Assembly (NCBI GenBank): GCA_035771165.1
Contig: JAWNZC010000304.1
Location: 1-64,000 of the forward strand
Length of the DNA stretch: 64,000 nt
DNA from: Paragorgia papillata
Lineage: Eukaryota; Cnidaria; Anthozoa; Scleralcyonacea; Coralliidae
Direction of reading: 5' to 3'
A program made the position numbers and the translations under genes. Under the pieces are notes generated by a model, which was given only the letters and a program-made list of their open reading frames with translations, did no database searches and was not told the DNA's origin. This document shows, in pieces, positions 43,213 through 54,530 of the stretch. The first letter of the stretch is position 1; each line of letters begins with the position of its first letter.

Positions 43213-44097
43213 GATATATAGGCCTATAGGTTAGGTCTTTGCCGTTACTTTGCGTATGAGTGTAAGGTAAAGATACCTGTCCTGTCTATATTTATCCGGT
43301 ACAGCGAAAACATGAGGCGAATTTGAGGTTAAGTTAAAAAAACAACAAAAAAAACAAATTAAACCTGACGCAGTGTAGTAAAAACCTGTACCGCTACCAA
43401 GATATTGTACTGGTCTACCGGAGAAAATATTGGTGCTTACTTTGTGTTTCGCGCACGAATTTGTTATTCTTTGACCCTGACCCTGAAAACACCCTAATCC
43501 TAACCCTCATGATCCCAACCCCAATCCTAACCCTAATCCTAACCCTGATCCCAACCCCAATCCTTACCCTAATCCTGTGTCACGTAATTAACCTGAATGT
43601 CAGGCCTTATTTGTTCCCGCCTTTCATGGGGCAGTTCGCAGTCCAGACGAATAGGGGGTGTAGTATAAACTTTCCGTTGTCAATATTTGTGCGAACGCAG
43701 ATCGTGCCGAACGCATTTATTTTGTATTCCATATTTGCCGTGGCTGGTGAGAAATTAAACGCAACGTTGAAACTTGAAACGGAAGTAATAACAACGGAAA
43801 GTTACACCTCTATTCGTCATTGGACGACATTTGTTTCAAAACACGAAAACAACTAGTTATTCTCTAAACGCTAAACGCGCACTTGAACGCAAATGGTAAT
43901 TGAAAAAATTGTACTAATGTGGTGCAATTGTATTGTGGTGCAATCGCGCCCACACATCACCTGCTGTTGTCTGTTTTCTTAAAATAGCTGTGCATTACAT
44001 CATTCCAACCCTTATTTCGAGCCCGCGGTTTCTTGGTTATATAAACAAACCATTTTCTATTTTGCCCGATATCGATAGTCGAGCTCAGCGAAAGAAG
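43213..44097. other. 5' flank of RBR gene with telomere-like tract
   Basis: 43475-43580 has many CCCTAATCCTAACCC-type words, a degenerate interstitial telomere-like tract. The remainder is AT-rich. An in-frame ATG at 43933 could extend the RBR protein by 55 residues, but 44098 has the better start context. I see no clear core promoter. Confidence 0.45.
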
Positions 44098-44901
44098 ATG
44101 GGCTGGAATCGGAAGGCAAAATTCGGCATCCACTCTGGCAAAACTCTTCGTAAATGGCCAAGTCGTAAATACTGTGTATCTTGTTATGGTAATGGCAATG
44201 GAAAAGCGAAAAAATGCCGGGAGTTCTCGGTCGTGAAAGAGATCCTGGGCGCCGCACTCCAACGAAGCAAGGACGAATTGAAATGCAAGGCTAAAATTGA
44301 CATCGACGACGGGATTCCTTTCACAAACCAAGCTTCTCCTGATCGTCATGGCTATCCTGATTATCCGATGATTCACTCGATGAACAAGCATAAACGCTGG
44401 CTGTTACCCGAGCTTATGAAAGAATGGGTTGAAAGAGATTGCGAGGCGGGCATTCAAGACGTTTCGGAGTCTCCTGTGGCCGAAGGAAAAGAGCGTAGTG
44501 ACAGCGACAAACTTCGGGTGACAGTCGTGGAAAGGCACGCCAGTTCATGTACTGTAAGACATCTGCCGGACTGCTTCGGTTTGACTACGAACTATCCAGA
44601 TTCCCCATCGGGTCCTTTGCGAACACCGACCAAACCACATGCACATGTCGGCGACTTGAAGTCCAAACGCGGCTCCGAGCCTGAGTTGTACTATGAATTT
44701 CTGTCTCCGTTTCCAGAGAAAAGCTGGCCCGTGCACCGACAGCTCGACTGTCGCACGAAATATAGTGTAGGCGAATATTCTGGCTCGAAGTCCAGAAAGA
44801 AGACCAAAGGCCGGCGGAATAAGTCGTACAGAAATGGGTACGAGCTGGACGAGTCGACGGATCTAAAAAAGTTCAACTTCTTTGATGTTTCGACTGATAA
44901 T
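44098..44901 (+). CDS. RBR gene exon 1
   Basis: Encodes residues 1-268, starting MGWNRKAKFG. The start has A at -3 and G at +4. Lys, Arg and Cys are enriched in the first 65 residues and a KSRKKTKGRR basic patch (about 231-240) could be a nuclear signal. The donor is AAT|GTAAGTG at 44902, phase 0. Confidence 0.8.
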
Positions 44902-47375
44902 GTAAGTGTATGAAAATGTCATCAGAAGTCGTTATAATAGTAATATAAATACCGAATAAGAATGTCAAAAAGATAAAAAAATAGGTAAATTTTTATAAAT
45001 CAAGCCCTGGCCCCCCCTCACGCTTATAGTTGTTGGTTTACAGTTGTTATTGTTGTATTTGTTATATAAACATAGAGAATGTTCTTATAGTTCTGCAAAT
45101 CAAAAAAATATAATACTTACTTTTGACAGTTCATCTCTCATGTTGTCACAGAATATATAGAAATACAACCAGAAGTCCAACTCGCGTCGGAACCTTTGAA
45201 GTTTATGTCCTCACACATGTTGCCTCGTGCATCTTGATTCCTCGCCATCCCACACAAAGGTTAAAACTGCTGGGGGAACTTGCCAGGATTGCGTAGGAGG
45301 TGTCAGATGGCGTAAAATATCCTGCCTGTGCATTGAAGAAATGCGGACAAGTTGTCACTCTAGTTGGACTTCTGGTTGTATTTCTATTCTGTGATGTTGT
45401 CAACCAGTGAGTTGGGACTTGTAGCGGCAATAGTTTTGAATGGTGTTCAACCCTGTTACAAGTCCCAGACAACATGAGAGATGAACTGTCAAAAGTATGT
45501 TTATTTTAATGATATCTGGAACTGTAGAAGTTAAAATACAGCAACATTTTCCAAGTTTATTATTATAACAAATACAACAATAATAACTGTAAACTCAAAT
45601 GTAAAGTGTGAGGTTTGAGCTACCTGTGGTGCACTACTGTATGTACTACTAATTTCTAGCAGGCCTATGCAATCAACGAAAGGTGATTTTAGTCCCCACT
45701 GGATTTTTCTTATGGCAATTAAGCATTGACCCCTCTCCAGGGTTTTTTCAGATATTGGAGATGTATTGAAATGTCCTTTGTTTCACTACAGGCAATCCAG
45801 ACTTTTACTCCACTGTTAGATTAGGGCTATGTGGGTTGACAGTATGACAGTTGAAATTAAGGTTTTGAATGAGAAATATTCAGAAAAGCCATAACAAATT
45901 TCAGTAACTATATTATGATGTTTTTGGAAAATACAAGTTTGGGAGTCCAAAACACGTGCATAAACAAATTGGAAAAAGAATAAAACTAAATGTTATGCAT
46001 AGTTAAACATTCTGACAATCAAAAACTGTTACCAAATAAATAGCAACAGTTGTTGCTATGGCAACAATGACGTTTCAATATGGCTGCCAATTACCCTTCA
46101 AACTAATTTAATTCGAAAAAATCTTTGGTGACCTCCCATATTTTTTTTCATTAAAACTTTTCTTGAAGTATGGGTAATCAATAGGCCGATTTAAAAAAAA
46201 TTCTGTAGATCTGAATTAACAAACATGAGTTTTCTGGAAAAAGAAAATATTCGTTCTACAGCAGCTAATTGGCAGCCATTTTGAAATGTCATTGTTGCCA
46301 TAGCAACAACTGTTGCTAATTTATTTCGTAACAGTTTTTGATTGTCAGAATGTTTAACTATGCATAACATTTAGTTTTATTCTTCTTCTGAATTGTTTAT
46401 GCATGTGTTTTGGACTCATAAACTTGTATTTTCCATTTTTTCAAGAAATTGTATGGAGCCACTTTTAATCTCATATTTTATGCCTTAAATCTCAATAAAA
46501 CCAATTGAAACTTATGTGGTGTATTTCTGTAACCTGTGGCTATCTATTTACTATGCCAAGTTTGAGAATTTCAGCTGGCGGCAAACACAATCACTTTTCT
46601 CACCTGTAAGAGAGAAAGAACTCCCGCAAAAGAAGATTGTTACTGGGAGCATTTTTCAGGGGGGAAATTTCGATCGTATTGATGACTGGGGGTCGCAGGT
46701 GACCTTGCGGCTCTGCTTCCTACCTTCCTTTCTCTAATGCTGATGAGAAGAGTGAACATGTTTCTGGCTGGCTGAAATTCTCAAACTTGGTCAATAGATA
46801 GAGATAGCCACAGGTTACAAAAATACACCATGTAAGTTTCAATTGGTGTTATTGTGGATAGCAGCATTTCTGAAATTGGTATCGTATTTCTGGAAACTAT
46901 AGTTTCCAAGAATAAAAAATTGGTTTCCAGAATAAAAACTATTTGTGGAAACTATAGTTATCATGCAGAACTATAGTTTGTGTGATGAACTATAGTTTTT
47001 ATTCACAAACCATAGGTTTTCATCGAAACTATAGTTTTTCTTCAAGCATCCATTTATTTTTCAGGATGAAAACTATAATTTTTTGCACAGAACGATAGTT
47101 TCTTTGCACAGAACTATAGTTTCTGTGACAAACTATAGTATTTATTCACAAACTATAGTTTTTCTTATCAAAACTATAGTTTATAGATGAAAACTATAGT
47201 TTATTTTTGTAAGGGACTGTAGTTACTGAAATTTGTTATGGCTTTTCAGCTGCCACACAAAGTCTGTAAGGTCCTAAGAACAAGTTTATTGTCGTCATGT
47301 GGTACACCTCTCTGGGCTACTTGTGATTTCCACCATCTTTGTTTGTCACTTTTTGGATGGGACCTGCAGTTCAGT

Positions 47376-47419
<44 letters not shown>

Positions 47420-50191
47420 TTAGTGGTACAACCCACCCACCCATTGGTGGGTGGCTTCTTCACTAACCTTATGGAAAAAACATGGTAAATGATTGTTTTC
47501 CATATCTTAATTACAGTTATATTTCAATTCCAAACCAGGTTTATATAGATGAAGAAAATCCAACAGAGGAACATGATAGTGCATTCCTATTCCCCATTGG
47601 TAGTTACATCGATGCTGTCATTCAGTCAAGAAATCGTACCAAAATGAAAAACGGTCGTACCCGCACCAACTCGCACCCACAGATGTCAACTCCTACTTCT
47701 ACTCCATTTGGAAAAGGCGATGCAATTTATGTTGATGAGGATGATGAAAACATGAAACTGGCAACAGGAATAGAAAACAGATTGGATCAGCGAGTAAAAG
47801 ATGAGCAGATAGATTCAGAACATTTGGATGAGAACAGCAAGGCAGATGTTTGTCTACTGCCTCTTGACATTCATCCTGATAATCTGAAACAAGAATTTTC
47901 TCATGATTACATAGAAGGTAATGTTCTTCCTCGTAAATTCATTATCAAAGCTGACCTGAACAAGATTTCGCCGAATGTGTTCACGAGCACCGTTGACTGT
48001 TGCCTCCTGTTTGAAGTGTCTGAGAATGTCACGGATAGTACAGCCATTGGTGGTCAAGTTGCACTGTCTTTGCCAAAATCCGAACTACTGACGGAAAATG
48101 TGGCCAAAAGTGCTGAATCGGAACTAAAAGGGTTAAAACTTAATGGACCTTTAAAAGTCAAAACTATTGTTGACGTTATCACTGAGAAAATCATTCAGGA
48201 TAGTATGAGCACCTGTCAGACTAAAAGTATTTCTTACAAGAAAAAACAGTCGTTGATGTTTGGAAAAATCCCTATTGAATTCATTCACGGCATCTGTCAG
48301 CGGAAACCCGAAGTTTGTGGATTTAAGAAAGCGGTTCGATATTCACAGGATGTCGGGAAATTGGTTTCCGAGTGTCAGTTGATAAGTGGAGATAAAACTG
48401 TAAATGAATCGTGCTGTGAAATATGCCTTTTGAGTGTAGAAGACAACGATACAACACAAGGTAAGGATGTACAATTTGTATACGTAGCATTTGAGGTGTC
48501 AATGATTCAATGGTTAACACATGTGCCGTCATCAAATATGTTTTTTCAAAAAGCTAGGCGGTAAACAAGATTTGTGACTAGGGTTGGGGTTAGGATTGGT
48601 TAGGGTAAGGTTATCCAGAAAATTGGTAAAACTAGTACTTTTGAACGTTTTGGCTGGGCTATAAGTCAAAGGGTTAGGGTTTATCGGTTTTATCGGTAGT
48701 TATCAAGTGAGTAAAATAAAGCCAAGAGGGCAGTTTTGGCTGATCTTAAGGAGTCAAAGGGCTAATAGCGAGGTTCAGATCACACTTCCACTACCGCTAC
48801 CGTAAATATAATTAAGCTTGTCAAATATTGCTGTTACGTTAAGTAATGGTCGCAGGTCTCAAACCTAGTGCAAAAAGAAAGCGTTCTACGGTACTATGAT
48901 TAAAACCAACTACGAAAAAACGAACATTACAACAGCTTAACCACATTTACGGTAGCGGTAGTGGAAGTGTGATCTGAACCTCACTATTAACCCACCGGCG
49001 GAGGTACAGTCCTGATCGCCCTCCATATATAGTTACTATTATTATTAACCCAATGTTTTTTTTCTTGGAACTCGTTTAGGCTTGACAGGCTTCACGCGTT
49101 TGCTTCAGTGCGCTCACGAGTTCTGCAATGAATGCTGGAAGTACTACATTGCGTCCTGCATCCGTGCCGGACAAGTCCGTATCTCGTGTCCCCACTTCGA
49201 GTGCAGCACCCCGGTCGGTGAACCTCTTGTCTGGGCGTCCACCAATTCCAAACTTTACCAGACCTACAGCAAAGTGAATATCGAGCATGCCATAGCCTCT
49301 AATCCCGAACTCCGACCTTGCCCGGCTCCAGACTGCGCCCACTTGGCCCATGTCCCCGCTTCGAAAAACCAACCTCCGGCTTCCCTGCCGATCTTCTGCC
49401 ACTGCGGTGAGATTTGGTGTTTCGCCTGTCAAAAGGTCGCCCATTGGCCAGCGAGTTGCGCCGAAGCCGAAGCGTTTCGAAAGAGGTGCAATGACTTCGA
49501 GGAGCTCAGAAGTCTCAAAGGACAGATTACTTCGGTGCACGTCAAACGTTGTCCGTTTTGTTCGTATCCTATCGACAAAAGCACAGGTTGCCCACACATG
49601 TCTTGCCGGTGCGGGAATGACTTCTGCTGGGATTGCTTACAACCGTGGACGGATCATGGCTGGGAGTGTAAAGGTCCCGCGCAGATACTCGAAGAAGTGC
49701 ATCTTGTGTTTACGATTGGCAACGCGAGATACCACAAGTATAGCAAAGTCGCGTTTTCCAATTTCCAAGCAAGGAAGTGGAACTTCGCAGTTGCTCGGAA
49801 GTTGGCGGAAAGGGCCAAGCGAGTCGAGAATTGCCACCGACTGGTATCCGAGAGCGACGTGGTTCCGTGTAGCCGACTTGTCAGAAGTTACGTTAAGAGC
49901 GGCGTTTCGAGGCACCTCGAGGCCCTTCTCCATTTCAAGTACCTGGCACATTTTGTAATCGAGAACACGGCTGCGGCGATGGCGGTGTCGACGAGGAAAA
50001 GAAAGCTCGGGCCACTGGCCGAGAAGATTCAGATGGTTGAGTTTATCACAGGTCGCATCGATGAGGTACTTCGAGAGCCATTGGTGTTGACTGATGCGCA
50101 AAGTTTTGCAAACGTTCAACTACTTCTGAAAAATGGAGAACTGCTAATCAAGAATATCCATGCGCTCATAAGAGCCAACAGGGTACACTGA
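44098..50191 (+). CDS. RBR (RING1-IBR-RING2) E3 ubiquitin ligase, 3 exons
   Basis: Exons 44098-44901, 47539-48460 and 49080-50191 join in frame (2838 nt, 945 aa). RBR ligases take ubiquitin from an E2 onto a RING2 cysteine, then onto substrate. RING1 spans 561-617 (C561/C564, CAHEFC, SCPHFEC). IBR spans 656-702 (CPAPDC, CHCGEIWCFAC, HWPASC). RING2 spans 733-772 with CPFC, catalytic C746 in TGCPHMSC, and FCWDCL. A helical 785-945 region resembles an Ariadne-type extension. The N-terminal 555 residues are unrecognised: a Lys/Arg-rich, Cys-bearing head (1-65), a Ser/Pro-rich middle, a DEDDE patch (335-338) and a Lys-rich stretch before RING1. RING1 is split by intron 2 between C564 and C586. No ankyrin repeats or UBA domain are seen, so ANKIB1 or ARIH1 identity is not claimed. 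Confidence 0.9.
45930..46450. mobile_element. Foldback carrying X-box (RFX-like) sequences
   Basis: The arms share AATACAAGTTT, AACTAAATGTTATGCATAG and CATTCTGACAATCAAAAACT. In the left arm is GTTGCTATGGCAAC (46052-46065), close to the RFX X-box consensus, followed by TGACG. The right arm has the mirror GTTGCCATAGCAAC (46294-46307). A related copy with GTTGCTATGACAAC is at 57300-57500. Confidence 0.7.
46875..47210. repeat. Array of AAACTATAGTTT palindromes
   Basis: ACTATAGT occurs ten times exactly, plus several degenerate forms, within about 330 bp. It is usually flanked as AAACTATAGTTT and separated by 10-40 bp of unrelated AT-rich text. Confidence 0.85.
47539..48460 (+). CDS. RBR gene exon 2
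   Basis: The acceptor CAATTCCAAACCAG leads into VYIDEENPTEEHD (phase 0). It encodes residues 269-575, ending in the first RING1 pair (CCEIC, then LLSVEDNDTTQ). The donor is CAAG|GTAAGG at 48461, leaving one base. The middle of the exon contains no family signature I recognise. Confidence 0.88.
48461..49079 (+). other. RBR intron 2 with telomere-like words and a MITE
   Basis: 48579-48616 has GGGTTGGGGTTAGG and GGTTAGGGTAAGG words. 48763-48989 is a foldback MITE with TAATAGCGAGGTTCAGATCA and its inverse at the ends. Confidence 0.75.
49080..50191 (+). CDS. RBR gene exon 3
   Basis: The acceptor CTTGGAACTCGTTTAG leads to GC, completing a Gly, then LTGFTRLLQCAHEFC. It holds the rest of RING1, all of IBR and RING2, and the helical C-terminus ending ALIRANRVH. 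Stop at 50189-50191. It is GC-richer than its surroundings. Confidence 0.93.
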
Positions 50192-50325
50192 ATCATGAAG
50201 CATATAATATGTAGTTAGGCAATTGACTCGATGTAGTGACTATAAGATGACTTCTATATCCAGCAATATATTTATATACAACAATATCGTAATTACAGCT
50301 ATGCTGTAAATATACATTTTTAAAT

Positions 50326-50403
50326 ATTAAAATAGATATATAATGTATTTATAAATTTAATTTAAAAACTCATTTGTAATTCACGAAGAAAAAGCAAAAT
50401 AAA
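50326..50403 (+). terminator. Candidate poly(A) signals of the RBR gene
   Basis: ATTAAA at 50326-50331 and AATAAA at 50398-50403 lie 135-210 bp after the stop in AT-rich sequence. Either could serve; there is no cleavage evidence. Confidence 0.4.
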
Positions 50404-50813
50404 TTTACGTTTTCAAATTTTCGCCGCTTACTAAAAGGAAGTGAGAGTAGTAGACAGGCACAGAAACGGTGACAGAAATTAAAATAGTGTGAAAGGAGAA
50501 GATCGAATATTGTTAATGAGAGAAGGGTCGACTTGAGACAGCAGGGGTGGAAGAAATAGCGGACCACGCGACCATTGGTCCCAGAAATCTTTTTGATCAG
50601 CAGAAAACAAAAGGAAGATAGTAAAGAAAAAAGAGAACAAATAATAAATAAATAGATAAAAATTAATAAGGGAAGCTTATAAAAGAAACGAAAAAGATAA
50701 GAGGGAAAGGCAATTGGAAGAATAAGTAGTAATACAATTGTGTAGTTTCAATATTAGTATCAAAATTCTCAGTGAATGAATGCTGAAATTTCTTTTTCTG
50801 TTAAAATATTACC
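50404..50813. other. Intergenic, purine-rich, no gene seen
   Basis: A-rich and purine-rich plus strand (AAAAGAGAACAAATAAT and similar). Nothing is supported. Confidence 0.45.
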
Positions 50814-51650
50814 GTTTAACAATTAGTCACCGAAGTCGAGGTGACTATCGGTAAATACACCGATAGTCACCGAGACTGAGGTGACTAATTGTTTTAGTAT
50901 AATTTCAGAGGTTGATAAAAAAACAACGTTGAAACAAAAACTTTTAAGCAACTGCTTTCATTTTAACAGTTGGTGATTCTGTTTATTCACGGACGATGTT
51001 AGCAAGCCACAGTCTTTGTCAGTAAATAATTTCAAAAAAAGAGTAAACAACTTCCTACTTTGGAATTGAACTTGTACATACATTCAAATATATGCTAAAA
51101 AGACTTTTATTCTGGAGTGTTTTGGATCCTGTGTTACGGCTTTTTTGCACTTAATTCATGTTCAATATGTTCTTCACTCATGACGAAGCTTTCGAAAACA
51201 TCGCTACGACCAAAACCTAGCCAAAACATACAAAAAATACGAAGTATTATAGAAAATATACTTCCTTACCTTTATAGAGTATTGTTTTTTACGATATTTG
51301 ATATGTACAACATCTCAGTGATAAATGTTTTCAGTATTATGCTCTTTTGTTTGTCTCAAAAACTACAGACCCCATTTTGAAAACAAAAATCAACAGTTCA
51401 ATGAATCAACAAATTATAAAATCTCATACTTCAAAATGACAACTCCGAGGGGAGACTGAAACGGGTAAAGTCAGTGCAGTGTTGAATAACTACCAGTCTC
51501 TTTTCCAAAACTACTTTTGAAGAACAATTTCTTGTGATGCAATAGTCACCGCGCTAGGCGGTGACTATCACCTGAGATTCACCGCTGAGCGGACCAATCA
51601 GAAAGCTGGAAAGCCTCTTTTCCACTATGAAATTATACTAAAACTTGTTA
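50814..51650. mobile_element. Inverted-repeat element with GTCACC hairpins
   Basis: 50814-50885 is a tight palindrome (TTAGTCACC..GGTGACTAT / ATAGTCACC..GGTGACTAA). GTTTTAGTATAATTTCA at 50893 is mirrored by GAAATTATACTAAAAC near 51628-51645, just after another GTCACC hairpin (51544-51575). I read this as one foldback-type element. The interior has no recognised protein. Confidence 0.55.
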
Positions 51651-51940
51651 GTACTATACACAGTTACATGGTGGTGACTACTTGTGTGGAAATGTGTGAT
51701 GTAACATCTGGGTGGTTCTAAGGTATAGTCATCACACGGTCGTTAAACATGGTTGTGAGATAATGATTTGGATATACCATTATAGTCACCATGGTAGAAT
51801 GCTTTGAGAGCTGTTGTAAGCTGGTAGTATAAATTAGTTTTACAGGAAGCACTAGTGTGTGGTTCGTTACACTGGCAGAATATGTTCTTGTGTTCCTTTG
51901 CGGTCCCAGAAACTAAAATATTTTTTCCACCCATGTGAGA

Positions 51941-52055
51941 CAGTGGCGGAAATTGAGGTGGCGGCTGCCCACCCCAAATGCAACGCTTTTCACGCATTTG
52001 TTGGATATTTTTGAGGCTTTGCCCCCCGACCTGAAAAAGTGAATTTCCGCCACTG
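51941..52055. mobile_element. 115-bp MITE, CAGTGGCGGAAATT ends
   Basis: CAGTGGCGGAAATT at the left and AATTTCCGCCACTG at the right are exact inverses. The hAT-like CAGTGGCG end is clear, but I cannot see a matching 8-bp duplication. Confidence 0.7.
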
Positions 52056-52159
52056 ACTTAAATAAATAAACTTTCCTTGATGAGAACATCAAGTTGAGAA
52101 TTCCCCGAAGCTAAAATACTAAAAACAGAAAAAAAGATTTGAAATGGTCATTAGTTTAC

Positions 52160-52915
52160 TTATCAAGTCAAGCCTTTTCTGAATATCCAGAAAAAATGGC
52201 ACCGGAAGAAATAGCACCGGTACCGGTAGATACGGCACTGAAATAAATGTCATGCACCGCCAATTTGACAAATGCGGAAAAATGTCACTATATATCATAG
52301 TATTCATTGCCGACATTTAAGAAAGAATTTGTTTTTAATTTTTGTCAAATAAAGAAATTGAAGACAAAGTCCGTGATCTGCTAAAATCGTGTTGAGAAAT
52401 AGTACGAAGCGACAATTTGCGTTGATGACTCAATTTTGGTTAATTGTGAAAACATGTACACCAAAACCACGCTTTGTTGTTGTCGTTGATTAAGTCCTTG
52501 GGAGTTGCTCGATCTTTGTATTCAGGAATTTACAAAATCTTTGCATCGCCTACGATGGGCCAAAATCTTTAGAAGATTTTTTGTGAGGTGTTTCGAGAAA
52601 CATTCGCCTTGGAGATTTTTAATTAATTTCGAGTAATTTTAATATTAGTATTGCTAGAAGAACATTAAACAGTAAGTAATTTTAAACGTAGATATATTTA
52701 TTAGAAATAAAGTGATTTCGTTTCTTTACTTCAAATCTTGCATTTTTAATTTTTTTTTAGCTAGCAGTGCCATTTTTTCTGTATTAGTCAACTTTATTTT
52801 GTGGTGCCATTTTTTTCCGGTGTCATTTTTTCCCCCATATCTTTTTTTCCGGTGTCATTTTCTCCGGTGCCATTTTCCCGCCATTCCTAATATCCAATCT
52901 TTTCTTTTATAAACA
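52160..52915. mobile_element. Foldback with CACCGGA repeats
   Basis: AAAATGGCACCGGA occurs in the left arm (52193-52235) and, inverted, as several TCCGGTGCCATTTT-type units in the right arm (52765-52880). Outer arms GAATATCC and GGATATT continue the match. The right arm has expanded its unit count. Confidence 0.6.
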
Positions 52916-53037
52916 TTATTTTAATTTATGTCACCGTTTCTTTGCCTGTCTACTCACTCCCACTTCCTTTTCTCATTTCATCATATCCATTTTTGTATTA
53001 ATTAGTATATTACTCGAAATCGTGTAAATATTTATCA

Positions 53038-53070
53038 CTCTGAAGATGTTACTTGAACAGTGACGAAACG
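53038..53070 (+). ncRNA. Hammerhead-like motif (candidate)
   Basis: CTGAAGA, then T, then a GTTAC/GTGAC stem with a 7-base loop, then GAAAC. Same layout as 3837-3872 with a different stem sequence. The extra T before stem II departs from the classical hammerhead. Confidence 0.28.
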
Positions 53071-53119
53071 TTAGTAAATAAAATTATGTTTTTCCAAACT
53101 TTATCGTTATGACAATCGA

Positions 53120-53734
53120 AATATACCAAGTTTTCCTTGACAAGTTTTCTCTTGACAAGTTTTATTTGTTCGTGTGTACGGCACAAATTGACAAGTTTTC
53201 CCTTGACAAGGAACCTTGTTGAAAAGCTGGTCATGCCTGCTTTTCAACAAGGAAAATTGGTCGTGTGCGTGGTCGTTTATCAAGGAACATTGTTGGAAAA
53301 AAACTTGTTCATCGTACACACGAGCAAATAAAGTTAACAAGGAACTTGTCAAGGAAAACTTGGTCGTGTGTCTAAAGCCCAGCACAGACGACCAAGTTTT
53401 CCTTGACAAGTTTTATTTGTTCGTGTGTAAGACACAAATTGACAAGTTTTTCCTTGACAAGGAGCTCGAGCCTTGTTCAAAAGCTGGTCATGCCAGCTTT
53501 TGAACAAAGAAATTTGTTCGTGTGTATAGTCGTCATGCAAGGAAAACTTGATAAGATCATCTCTTAAGCTTATTACGTGATCATTACTGTCAAGGAAAAC
53601 TTGTCCAACCGTACACACGAGCAATTATAACTTGTCAAGGAAAATTGTTGGAGAAAAACGTGTTCATCCTACACACGAGCAAGGAAAGCTACCAAGGAAC
53701 TTGTCAAGGAAAACTTGCTCGTCTGTGCGGGGCT
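53120..53734. mobile_element. Two tandem copies of a CTTGACAAG-rich MITE
   Basis: 53375-53734 is a full element: AAGCCCAGCACAGACGACC at the left, GTCGT..GTGCGGGGCT-type at the right, TA on both flanks, and many CTTGACAAG/CTTGTCAAGG words inside in inverted order. 53120-53372 is a diverged neighbour of the same family. A third copy is at 61662-62016. Confidence 0.8.
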
Positions 53735-53762
53735 TAACTTTCGAGCGAAGGCCCTTCATCAG

Positions 53763-54117
53763 CAGGCACGTAGCTACGGGGGGCCGAGGGGGAGCCACCG
53801 CCCCCCCCCAGAATTATTTCTTGCCCCCCCCCCAACCAGAGACTGCATGACCAAAAATATCCGCAGCGTGAGTGGATAAGTAATTGAAATGTGAACGCTA
53901 TCGCGTACTTGTGTAACGTAAGTGATGTTGTTATATCCAAAGCGTCTAACGTCGTCATGTTACAGTACGTAAACCGTGTGACAGACTGGGGGGGGGGGGG
54001 GGTAGTAGTGTGATTGAATCAGTTGTTCTGCATGACTCAACTTTTGTACCTTTTCACTTGCCCCCCCCCCAAAATAAAACTTGCCCTCCTAGATTTCTTA
54101 GTCTAGCTACGTGCCTG
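53763..54117. mobile_element. hAT-like MITE with exact 8-bp duplication TTCATCAG
   Basis: Ends CAGGCACGTAGCTA and TAGCTACGTGCCTG are inverted repeats. TTCATCAG flanks both sides (53755-53762 and 54118-54125). The interior is loaded with C and G homopolymers. The insertion falls inside a minus-strand CTCTGATGAAGG/GAAAG motif. Confidence 0.9.
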
Positions 54118-54125
54118 TTCATCAG

Positions 54126-54530
54126 AGAGAAACGTAAAGAGTGTAAACAAAACAGCAAACTTATATAAAGATAATCATAAGCCTATTAAAGTACTATCAT
54201 TCGACCTTTAGCTCTCAACTTGACCTGTAGCTCAGTTGGTAGGTTCGAACTCAGCCGGGCCAAGTAGAGTTTTCTCTACTTGTCCGGTATGGTTCGTCAC
54301 TGGCAGTAACACTAGTACTTTTTTATTATTCTCCACCCGAGTTCACTGTTCACAATAATCATTCAAAAGATAATCATGTGAAATAGCCAATCATATAAAA
54401 ATGACAATAACAAAGCGATAATGAAATGCGAAAGACACTTTTATAATTGCCATTGCCACCGTCGACAAGCAAAACAAGGAGGGGGTGTAAAAATGATAAT
54501 ATTAAGCGCTAGCGGGTTTAATATTAAAAA
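54126..54530. repeat. Repeat copy and SINE fragment
   Basis: 54126-54190 and 54360-54500 match the repeat at 36020-36330. Between them, 54221-54320 is a tRNA-derived SINE: TAGCTCAGTTGG (A box) is followed almost at once by GGTTCGAAC (B box), so the anticodon region is deleted. Its tail is shared with 27004-27090. Confidence 0.65.

Larger units (their letters stand above)
44902..47538 (+). other. RBR intron 1 with three foldbacks and a palindrome array
   Basis: Foldbacks: 45025-45600 (nested arms, GACAGTTCATCTCTCATGTT and inverse), 45930-46450 (arms over 200 bp), 46485-46860 (arms with CAAGTTTGAGAATTTCAGC). Then come the ACTATAGT array (46875-47210) and an (AT)n microsatellite (47378-47416). 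Confidence 0.7.

Noticed and set aside
43933..44097. N-terminal extension of the RBR protein from the upstream ATG
   Set aside because: The added 55 residues lack any feature and the ATG at 44098 has the better context; transcripts would be needed to decide.
49350..49958. 202-codon plus frame and 160-codon minus frame (49637-50119)
   Set aside because: Both lie over RBR exon 3 in other phases. The RBR frame has the zinc ligands; these have no domain.
53120..53734. Repeated CTTGACAAG words, considered as a CRISPR-like or satellite array
   Set aside because: Words alternate orientation with irregular spacing inside TA-flanked inverted ends, so this is a MITE; CRISPR is not expected in an animal genome.
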